The translations under genes were made by a program, and so were the position numbers. From Protopterus annectens (Eukaryota > Chordata > Ceratodontiformes > Protopteridae): DNA of 64,000 nucleotides. Under the pieces are notes generated by a model that saw only the letters and a list, made by a program, of their open reading frames with translations, ran no database searches and was not told where the DNA came from. The stretch's first letter is position 1; each line of letters opens with the position of its first letter. This document shows positions 44,128 to 53,311 of this stretch, piece by piece. Where the stretch lies: contig NC_056743.1 in the NCBI RefSeq assembly GCF_019279795.1, forward strand, positions 871,580,478 through 871,644,477, in the 5' to 3' direction.

Positions 44128-45600
44128 TCAATTAAAGTTGCATAGATGGTTGGTGAAGAGGTATGTTTCAAGTAGGCTTTTGAAAGAGGGTGTGGAGTTT
44201 TGTAGTCTGAGGTCAGGGGGAAGGTTGTTCCATATTTTTGCTATTTCATGGGCAAATAGTGATTCCCTGGAGTTGTTTTTGCATGTGATGGTTTCAATTA
44301 ATGCTTTGTTGGAGGACCGAAGTTGTCTATTTGGATTGTAGAAGTTCAGCATGCCAGTCAGGTTGGGGGGTTTCTTGGGATAGTACAGAATTAGATGAAC
44401 TAGGCGGTGTTGATGGTACCTTAATAGGTTTGGAACTTCAAGCCAGTGCAAGGCTTGTAGGGAAAGGCAGTGGTAGGATCGTGATTTGGCAGTGGTAGCA
44501 AATCTAGCAATTTTGTTGTAACAGATGGAAAGTTTATTAAGGTCAGTTTTGTAAAGATTAGTTAGAACTGGGGATGCATAAAGTAGAGTAGATAAGAGGT
44601 GGGTCCTGGCTACTGCAATTCGAGATTCGGTGGTTAGATAACTTTTACAGCGATAGAGGGAACCTAGCTTTTTGTGGACTTTAGTGATGGTTGTTGATAC
44701 GTGCTTTGTGAATTTGAGTTGCTGGTCAGTGGTAACTCCTAGGAGTTTAGCCTCAGTGACACGGGTGATTTGGGCTTTGTTGGCGAAGAGTATAGAGAAG
44801 GTAAGGTTGCTCGTTTTAGTAGAGTGGAATAGCATTAGTTGTGTTTTCTTGGGATTTAGTATGTGTTGTGAGTTTTTAAGCCAATTCTCTACTTCAGAGA
44901 AGACTTCTTAGGCTTTTTGTTAGAGAAGTTGGATGGTGGGTGCAGAGCATATGAAAGCTGTGTCATCAGCATATTGGACTATGTCTGCTTTAGAGGTAGC
45001 TGAGTTGAGTTGGTTTGTGAAGATATTAAAAAGAAGAGTTCCTAGGACTGATCCTTTTGGCACACCTAAGGAGGTTGGGAGTGGGGGGGATAGAGAGTTA
45101 TGCCATTTGACGGATTGTTGGTGGTTATCTAAATAGCTTTTAAACCAGAGGAGGGTGGGGTTGTTAAGGTTGAGGTCAGACAGACAAGACAGTAGTTTAT
45201 TATGTGGGACTGTGTCGAATGCCTTGGATAAATCTAGGAAGGTAAGACAAATTTACCTAGATTCCTGTCGGAGTTTATAGTATTGGTGAATTTGAGTAGG
45301 GCAGTAGTGGTGCCTTGGGTTGGGCAAAATCTATGTTGGGTTGAGGAGAGAATGTTATTGGTGAGGAGACAGGAGAGGAGCTGGTGATGAATGCATCTTT
45401 CTAGGATCTTAGAGAGGGGTGAGAGAATTGCAATTGATTGATAGTTGGAAAGGTCTAGGGAGGGGCCATCTTTGTGGAGTGGTATGATATGAGGTTTTCC
45501 ACAGGAATAGAACAGTGTGTTTGGTGATGGATCTTTATTAGAAGTGAAATAGGATACGCTATCGCTGTGGATGCAATTTGGAGGTATTCGTCAGGAAGGT
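44128..45600 (-). pseudogene. LINE B copy 1 reverse transcriptase and C-terminal domain
   Basis: The 235-codon frame 44835-44128 is the RT C-terminal part, with LLGVTTDQQLKFTKHVS and RIAVARTHLLSTLLYASPV, then IWNNLPPDLR near its end. Upstream in another frame (about 45060-44850) is KGSVLGTLLFNIFTNQLN, then the active site QYADDTAFICS and NPKKTQLM. Motif A is at about 45240 (FLDLSKAFDT-like, reverse of GTCGAATGCCTTGGATAAAT). A stop or frameshift near 44910 (KKPKK) breaks it. Apart from this the catalytic Asp pair is preserved. Confidence 0.82.
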
Positions 45601-45999
45601 TATCGGCTGCAAGGGTGGTTGGTTTGAGTTTGGCTAGGAGGTTTTGGATAGTAGAGGTAGGAACAGACTTAAGTGTGCAAGGTATGGTACTGATTTGGGC
45701 TGGAGATGGTTGTGGGGTGTTGGAGGAATTGATGTTGTTTAAGAGTTTGAATACTGAGGAGGTGAAATACTTATTAAAGCTGGAGGCTATGTCCAGGTCT
45801 GTATCTGTTACATTGGGGGCAGGAGTGGTGGTTATTCCGGGCTGTAGGATGCTATTTATTGTTGCCCAGAATTTTTGTGGTTTGGTACTGTATTTGTTTT
45901 GTTGAGTGATGCAGTAATTTTGTTTATCGAGCTTAACCTGCTTTTTTGCTTTGTTCTGGAGCTCGTGAAAGGTTTGCCTAGCTGCGGGTGATCTGGTGT

Positions 46000-46880
46000 G
46001 GCACCAGGTTTTCCAGGCTTTATCCTTGACACTTAAGGAGGGCTTTTGTGGTTTTCTGGAGTCAAGGGGTGGGGTTGCTACATATCCTGACAGTATTTAA
46101 GGGAGCTAGTTGGTTGAAGATATTTAGGAATGTGGAGATGAAGTAATCAACTGCTTTGTCTAATGAAAAGTAATCAACTGCTTTGTCTAATGAAAGGGTT
46201 TTGATGGGAGACCAGTTGCAATGTTGCAACGCTCTTATGAAGTGGCTTCTAGGAAAATTTTTGTTAGAGTGATTTTGTAGAAGGGAGGGAGAGTTAATTA
46301 TTTTAAGTTTGTGCCTGAGGATAGAAGTGGGACTGTGGTCGCTCAGAGAGTTTGGTAGGGTGCCACACTGATGGGCAATATTTATTTGTGAGGATCCAAT
46401 CAAGTATAGATTATCTTTTTGTGGCCTTATTAGTGAGTGTGGGAGTATCTATAAGTTGGGTGAAGTTATATAAGTTTATGTGGTGGGTGGGGGTGGGAGA
46501 ATGGATGGAGTTCCAGTCAATGTTTATATCACCTAGCAAGATAGTTTCTTGAGGGGTGGAGTATGAGGCCCAGTGAAGTATGGATTCTAGGGTGGTTAGG
46601 TTGTCACCCGGGGTATACAGATACCCAGTAGGTTTAGGTGCTTATGTTGGTTAAGGGAGAGTTTTGCAAATAAAGTCTCTGCATTGTTGAAGTTGGAAAC
46701 TTTTTGGAGGAGTTGGAGTTGTAAGTTGGTTCTGTGAAGTAGAGCTAAGCCTCCATCTCTTTTATGTAGCCGGTCTGCCCTGAGAATGTTATACCCAGGT
46801 GGGGTGATGGAATTATCTTTAATATGTGGTTTAAGCCATGTCCCTGTGATGAGAATATCATCAGGGTTATATGAGGAGAT
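46000..46880 (-). pseudogene. LINE B copy 1 endonuclease region
   Basis: Minus-strand text near 46550-46530 reads ILLGDINIDWNSIH (GD.N block). About 46460-46350 reads TPTLTNKATK and SILDWILTNK, and 46340-46310 the SERPQSHFYP position where SDH is expected (His altered). The frame 46403-46062 contains SLDKAVDYFSLDKAVDYF, a 27-bp direct duplication at 46140-46195. This is the AP-like endonuclease of the element, inactive. Confidence 0.7.
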
Positions 46881-46889
46881 GGCAGCGTG

Positions 46890-47416
46890 AATTCTTTATT
46901 GCATTCTGGTACAAACAACCATTAAGAATTTTACTGCATTATTAAGTGCATTATTTTTACATTATTTTTAACTTCAAAAATGTAATATAACACCTATATT
47001 ATAAATAACATTCATTTAAATAATTTATGCATAAAAATATTATCAAAAGTTCGAATTTTTATTATGAATTTTTGTATTGGTAAACACAAAATGTCTGAAT
47101 AAACTTTTATATATCCAGCTATAATTGTCCTTGAACTTCAATTACTTATAATACAATAATTCATGTTTCAATATTCATACCATTTGGAAAGTAAGTTTTG
47201 TAATTCAAAATAAATCTGGATTCCATTTCTAATAATCTATCTGCACCATCATCTAGATTTTTAGGTTTGCCTAACACACATATGAATCCTTCAGGAATCC
47301 CCGTTTAGCCACAGGACTCTCCAATCTTCTATGCTTGATGTGTTCCATAATTCTGCTAGTTTGACCAATATACCATTTTTGTTTGCCACAACCACAACCT
47401 ATAATGTACAGGTCTT
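46890..47416 (-). mobile_element. Penelope-like element 3' fragment with GIY-YIG domain
   Basis: Minus-strand text from 47416 reads YIIGCGCGKQKWYIGQTSR, then EHIKHRRLESPVAKRGF. This is the GIY-YIG endonuclease core (IGC.CGK..YIGQTSR) and following block of Penelope-like elements. After frameshifts comes GADRLLEMESRFI and FPNGMNIE (about 47230-47150), the family's C-terminal E..WI....L.P.GLN. The remainder to about 46890 is AT-rich 3' UTR. It splits LINE B between NMNTCSIMNKI and its endonuclease, producing a chimeric 235-codon frame at 47271-47978 that is not a gene. Confidence 0.75.
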
Positions 47417-47880
47417 CTATTTTATTCATGATACTGCAGGTATTCATATTTAGTATGAGTAAATCCGTGGGTTTGTGCTTAGCTGGATAGTGATGGGTGC
47501 ATGGCTTATTAGCAGGGGTTGCTGGCCCAGGGTTGGGGTGAATGTCTCCTCCTAGTAGTAGATGGGTAATTATACAGGTGATAGTTTTTAGGTATTGGAC
47601 GATTAGGTAGTGAAATTGTAGACTCGGTTGCTTTTTAGATGGATAGAAGTGGTACAATAGAGGGGCATGGTATATGGGGGGTTGGGTGAATATGGTGGGA
47701 TATATGCTGGCGTGAGTGGGGGTGATAGTAATGTTATGGGTTAGGGTGGGGGATTTGTGGTGGATACAGTGAGTGATTGTGACGAGATAAGAGGTGCTGA
47801 TGGTGGCTATGGAAAGACAGGTGAAGAGGGAGGTTGATCCCAGGATGGTATAATGGAGATGAGACTGAGGGTAATAAGAA
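47417..47880 (-). pseudogene. LINE B copy 1 N-terminal region with NPGP motif
   Basis: In the frame starting at 47978, the LINE part (from about 47880) runs through a Thr/Ile/His-rich stretch to LLLGGDIHPNPGPATPANK (about 47520-47560) and DLLILNMNTCSIMNKI at 47417. SGDIHPNPGP immediately before the endonuclease start is a recurring feature of Rex1/L2/CR1-type LINE proteins and resembles the D.E.NPGP 2A ribosome-skipping motif, with His in place of Glu. The methionine of this frame lies inside the TIR element, so the frame itself is chimeric. Confidence 0.65.
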
Positions 47881-48490
47881 GGGTCTATATCATAACCATG
47901 AAAGCCCGTTTCAGTGAATATGTAAACGTTGACACATATTGCATGAACCGCAAATACACCGAATGCCCTAAACCGCAAAATTCAAAATCTTGAACCAGCA
48001 TAGTTGGCCAACCCCACCACTCGCTACATATTACCCACCCAAACAAAATAAATAAACCACATACATACACTAACTGAAACCCTACTTCCAAACCTACATT
48101 AAACCTTACATACATTACTATCTATGCACTTACCTTAATCTGCACCCTAACCCTAAGGTCCATAACTATCACACACTTACCTTAATGAGCTATACCCAAA
48201 CAAAATAAATAATCTACACACATACACTTAACAAAACCCTACTTCTAACCGTACACTAAACCTTACATACATCACTACCTATGCACTTACCTTAACCTGC
48301 ACCCTAACCCTAAGGTCCGTAACTATCACACACTTACCTTACGGAGCTATACCGCAGAAGGGCCAACTATGGCAATTAGAGATTTTGAATTTCGCAGTTT
48401 TGGGCATTCGGTGCATTCGCGGTTCATGCAATATGTGTCGACATTTACGTATTTGCTGAAACGGGCTTTTGCGGTTTATAATATAGACCC
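47881..48490. mobile_element. 610-bp long-TIR DNA element, ends GGGTCTATAT
   Basis: Terminal inverted repeats of about 128 bp: 47881-48009 against 48363-48490. They share GGGTCTATAT, GAAAGCCCGTTTCAG, CACATATTGCATGAACCGC, ACCGAATGCCC, AATTCAAAATCT and CATAGTTGGCC. Flanking 8-mers AATAAGAA and AATGAGAC agree at 6 of 8 positions, perhaps a decayed target duplication. The centre is a two-copy repeat with CCCTAACCCTAA. There is no transposase, so it is non-autonomous. Long TIRs suggest a MULE-like family (inference). Confidence 0.8.
48036..48355. repeat. Two-unit direct repeat of about 155 bp with telomere-like CCCTAACCCTAA
   Basis: Each unit contains CCAAACAAAATAAATAA, ACACTAA.TGAAACCCTACT, ACCTTACATACAT, CACTTACCTTAA.CTGCACC, CTAACCCTAAGGTCC and ACTATCACACACTTACCTTA. 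It forms the interior of the long-TIR element. Confidence 0.85.
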
Positions 48491-48770
48491 AATGAGACAT
48501 ACTGGGAGTGAGGTTGTGGAGTAAGAGGAGGTATTTATCTTTGGTGAGGGTGTGAGCTGTGTGAGTAGGAGATATGGGTGTGGATATTGAACTGGTAGGT
48601 GGGCTGGGGTGGTGGGAAGTGGAAGGGCATGTGTAGATGGTGCTGATGGATGTAATTATTGGATAATGGGAGGATGAAGGGAGGGTCTTAGAAAAGGAGG
48701 TTACCTATAAATTCAAAGTATGCAGGGATGGGTGGGAATTGGTGGCAAGGAGGGCCAATCAAGGTATGTG

Positions 48771-50277
48771 CAATTCAAAAATAAACCATCAGTTGTTCAG
48801 AAGTCACATCTATAATTTTAGTCCTTCTTTTGTTACCAATGCTTTTTTTTTAAAAAAAAAGGAGTGAAAGCCTTTTTATAATTTTACCAGTCACTCCATT
48901 AATGATGTCTTTCACTTCTATTTTACACTAAGCCATATGTGCTTGAGTTATGCTTTCAGTATCTTTCTGAATCAGAATTGCATAGTGACAAAACTTCCTA
49001 GTTCATCGCACTTACCTGGATTACTTCTTCTGTGCCTCTTGGAAAAATCAAAGTTACTCATTAACATATTTTCTGCCTCATTTTAATACAGTATTTATTC
49101 TACACTATATTGTTACCACCACAGACTATAGGTTTTATTTATATTCATTTATTAATTTATGGAGGTGGACTTGGCTATAAGAGTACATTTTCAACTTTGA
49201 TCTGATTTAAAGTCTTTGAAAGTAACCACAAGCATACAGAGAACATGTTACATAGTATGGAAATAGTATGTAGTACATATGTTGGACAGCGTATCAGTAT
49301 ACCAAGGTAATTAATTGTACAGTTATGCCACATGACAGACAGGCAAGGACAGCTCAAGTAAAGTTTAGTAGTAATTTTGAATGAATTCAAGGATACAGCA
49401 GTACACTAAAGAGGTCACTTTTTACTTGATATCAAAGCAAAGTACTGATGAATTTGCTTTAATATCTGTTATTAGATGCTTAAGTGGTACAGAGTGGGTG
49501 GAACTGCTGAAGTATGCAAAGCACTAAGGTGGCTAATAGCAGATGCAAGTTGCTAGAATAACTAGTTGAGCTTTGGAATATGCCTTGAAAGATAAGGTGT
49601 CACAGCTTGTGATGCAAACTGGAAAGGAAATCTTGAACTGGCATACAACTGCAGAAAAGGATCTTGAGTGCAAGCTTAATGATGAAACTGTGTTACTAGG
49701 GCTAAAAGTACAGTTGTTGAGGTTTGCAGGTATCTGTGCTACATTTATACTTTTAAAGTGTTTGTAAATGTGGGGCAGTGAATAATGTGTAGATGTCTGC
49801 AGAGCATATCTAAGGAGACTTGGGTTTGGCGATTTATGGGTAGATTCTCGTCATTGGCGAGAGAGAGATAATAGTAGCACAATGCTCATCTCTGGGTTAT
49901 ACGCATATGTAGAACAGGCTTCCTTAGGACAGGTTTGAGGCTTTAGTTGAGTCTGAGGCAGAATTACTGATAACAGGTAAGGTGTAAATTATTATCAGAA
50001 GGTGGGAGTATTTTACAAACATTTTTGGCTTTTTTGGGTAGCTGTCATTGAAATTAGTGGTCAATTTATGTTCTTACAATTTGCATACAGTTGTGCTGCT
50101 ATTTGAAGATGAGGGGAAAGTTCTATCCAGTGTCCTACATATTTGTATTGATAGAATCCTTCAAATGGATTTCTAAACTGTGAATTAAATAGGGCACTGG
50201 AGGACTGTAGAAATCACTTTTGGATACCAAGACAACATATAGTCACAAAATACTATATACAGGACCCACTGTTCTTG
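48771..50277. other. No supported gene
   Basis: 49130-49400 faintly resembles the LINE B 3' end (ATTTATT run, then a CATTTTCAA block) but too weakly to call. Nothing else recognised. Confidence 0.4.
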
Positions 50278-51575
50278 TTCATAGGTGTTTACTAGCCTAA
50301 TGGCCCTGGAGCCTTTACAAGCCTAGCCCATAGAAGTGCCCTGGCATCGTGCTGCCTGACGTTAGTTCCCAGTTATTCTAGCAAGTAGAGCCACTGGAGT
50401 GATCCCCGGGGTGAACTTTCTATTTCCCATCCACTCATCAAAATTTCTCTTGAAGAAGGCCAGTGAGGTGCTCTGCTTGACATGTATGGGAAGTCTATTC
50501 CAGAGCACAGGAGGTCTGTGGGTTATGAACATGTACCTCCAGCATGTTCGGTTGATTATGGTAATGAGACTGAGGTCTCTGGAGCATGTGTTGCAGAGGG
50601 ATTGGGATTTCTTTAGGTGTAGCATTTTTAAGAGAGCTGGGTCAGACATGGCTTTGTAAGTCAAGCAGAGATCGCCTCTTAGTAGATTATATCAGACAGA
50701 GAATAGCTGGAGTTTTTTGAGTCTATCCATGTAGGACATGTGTTTAAAGCCTAGAATCCTCTTCATGAAGTACTTTTGTGGCCATTCCAGCTGTTGCATG
50801 TGTCTAGTGAGGTACATGCCAAATGGGGCATTATACTCGATAATTGGTCTAATGAGGGAAGAGTAGAGAGAGTTGATGACCTCTTTCTTCCTGGATGCAA
50901 AACCCTTGGTAATGAGATGTGCCACATAGAAGGACATTCTGACCACAGTGGCAATGTGGTGGTCGAAGGAGAGGTTGCTCTCAACCTTTGTCTCCAGATC
51001 TCTTACAATGTCTTCAGTGTTTAGTGGGATCCCATCAATGTGATAATTAGTGGGAACTGAGATGTTCCCAAAGGGGATGACGACGCATTTTTTGGCATTA
51101 AGCTTAAGGCCATGGTTTTGTCACCAGTCATTGGTCTCAGTGAGGCCTTTCTGTAGGATGCCTGCATCACTTAGGGGATTAATAATTGCTCCCAGCTTGC
51201 AGTTGTCTGCAAACTTGGTTAGCCAGAGTCCCTCTGTGTTGGCCTGGACTTCTGAGAAGTAGATGCCAAACAGGAGAGGACCTAGGACAGATTCCTGTGG
51301 GACTCCACTCATGACTGGTCGGCAGTCTGACTTGGAGTGTGTTACTTTCACACTGTGGGTTCTATCTGTTAGTCAATTTGCAACCCACCTAGTGATATAG
51401 GGGTTGAAGCCTGGTTTGATGAGTTTATCAATAATTCCTAAGTGGGGAATGGTATCAAAGGCCTTGGCCAGATCGAGGTAGGGTGTATGAACTGCCTTGC
51501 CCTCATCCATAGCTCTGGTGACTGACTCAAAGAAGTCAACCAGGTTGAGCAGGCATGAGCTACCTTTCACTGTTT
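50278..51575 (-). mobile_element. LINE A 5'-truncated copy
   Basis: The 3' end TTCATAGG then CAAGCCTAGCCC lies at 50278. Minus-strand frames are 51570-51373 (SVTRAMDEGKAVHTPYLDLA, KAFDTIPHLGI), 51351-51121 (VPQESVLGPLLFGIYF, active site KFADNCKLG), 50946-50692 (RPIIEYNAPFGMYL) and 50664-50362 (NRTCWRYMF..RPPVLWN). Changes PQGS to PQES and FADD to FADN hit catalytic motifs, and frameshifts separate the frames, so it is dead. The 5' end breaks at about 51575, just before motif A. Confidence 0.88.
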
Positions 51576-52222
51576 ACAGAAATCTAATTTAAATATTTCT
51601 TCTGTAGCATATTTTGGGTCTGGACAGCATGGGTTTACTCCTGATTTGTTTTAATTTGCAGAATCACCACACAGCTTGGGTTCTCTTCTGATTTTATTTT
51701 TAATTTTCACGATCACCATACAGGATGGGTTCAGTCCTGATTTGTTTTAATCTTCTGGATCACCATAAATGTGGTTTTGTTTTAGATCAGTACTACTAAG
51801 CATGAATATGAAGATAAGAGATGTATAGTTGCTAATGTACAGGTTACTACCATTTGGCTATATAACCTTTTATTCAAAAACCTTTGCACAAATAAGAGTT
51901 TAACATAAAAAATAGAGACCAACGATGACAAACCCATTTTGGTTACATAACATATGTACAGTGAGAAAAAAACATAACATTGTACAACCAATATAGTCAT
52001 TACACAGTATAAACATAGTCATTGCAAAGTAAAATACTTGTGGTCATCTGACCACTCTAGGTACTTTTTCCCTCTCCTACATCCTTGCTGTCCCCCATTT
52101 TAGCATAGCATTAACTTTCTAATGCTTCATTTTACCTCTTTTCTTTCATATACCTGTACCTTGACACCTGTTTCCTGATTGACTTTCTTGTCCCACTTCT
52201 CTCTTCTTTTTCCTGCTCACCT
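51576..52222. other. No supported gene
   Basis: Short imperfect repeats of GGGTTC.(A/G)TCCTGATTTGTTTTAAT occur two or three times at 51620-51770. No coding feature. Confidence 0.5.
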
Positions 52223-52418
52223 ATTGGCTGTATTAAATCAGTAATCTGTAATTGGCTGTATTAAATCAGTAATCTGTAATTGGCTGTATTAAATCAGTAA
52301 TCTGTAATTGGCTGTATTAAATCAGTAATCTGTAATTGGCTGTATTAAATCAGTAATCTGTAATTGGCTGTATTAAATCGATAATCTGTAATTGGCTGTA
52401 TTAAATCAGTAATCTGTA
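52223..52418. repeat. 28-bp tandem repeat, exactly seven copies
   Basis: Unit ATTGGCTGTATTAAATCAGT plus AATCTGTA. 7 x 28 = 196 bases. One unit has a single change (TCAG to TCGA, near 52378). Confidence 0.97.
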
Positions 52419-53311
52419 AGGCCTCTTTCTCCTCTTACTTTGTCAAAGAGGGTTACTCTTTTTTTTTTTTTTGTATCCACTCCTTGCTACCAAATCTCAA
52501 AGAAATCCAATTTCTGGTCTGCATTCCTATCACAATTTCTACCTTCCATCAGCATATGCTTCCAAACTACCTTGTAGACTTCCTGTTAACAGACATACTA
52601 GTACTTCAGTTTACAAGCTAGTACATATCTTGAATAGTCAAACCCACCCCCTAGATCTCTTGGCAATACAAGTTAGACCATGAAACTCTGTATCTATTTT
52701 CCCCCATAAGAAATTGAGTAATCACTTCTTTTTAATTTGAAGAAAAACCCAGCTGGGGCTTCAACAGGCATTACCTTTGCTACATAAAGGACTTTTTGAC
52801 AGAATAAACATCTGCAAGGCTTACTGCCCCCGATCTATGTGTAGCACTAATGTCTTCCATTTCCTAAACATAATAGCAATTTATACATTGAACACTTCAT
52901 ATGGCCTTGTTACCAGTTCCTCAACTGTTTCACCTATTATAACCCCTAGATATTTAAACTTCTCTTTACCCCATTAAGATGGGAATTTCCTCACCAATGT
53001 CCTAACAAAATGATTATTAAGGTATAAATGCACTCATCAGCATTCACTAGAGACATTAAGATGACTGCACGTTGCCATGGCATTACCGTCATGAACTAAT
53101 AGAATGTTAATGTTAGACGATCTGATAGTCTCTCATATATCAATGCCATCTAAGACAGGAAGAATTCATAAATAATCGCAGCAGTAAATCTTACTATGAT
53201 TGGAGGAATCACAAAAAAATAATGTAACATTATACTAATTTAGAAAAAATCTTAATAGCAGGCAAAACAAAGTCACTGAAAGACTAAAGCCACAAAATAG
53301 GATAGTCTCTA
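52419..53311. other. No supported gene
   Basis: C/T-rich and AT-rich sequence with a T run at 52458-52472. Short frames lack domains. Confidence 0.5.

Larger units (their letters stand above)
43485..48770 (-). mobile_element. LINE B copy 1, broken by several insertions
   Basis: The minus-strand LINE has its 3' end at about 43485 (ATTTATTTATTATTTAACAT then CAGTGGACTCCAGGGGAGAA). Its RT and C terminus lie at 44128-45600, endonuclease at about 46000-46880, N terminus at 47417-47880, and GT-rich 5' region at 48491-48770. It is interrupted by AT/CA microsatellites (43786-44003), a Penelope fragment (46890-47416) and a long-TIR element (47881-48490). It belongs to the broad L2/Rex1/CR1 assemblage, exact clade unresolved. 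Inactive. Confidence 0.8.

Noticed and set aside
48036..48355. CCCTAACCCTAA as interstitial telomere
   Set aside because: Only two telomere-like units per 155-bp repeat, inside a TIR element, so not a telomere-fusion scar.
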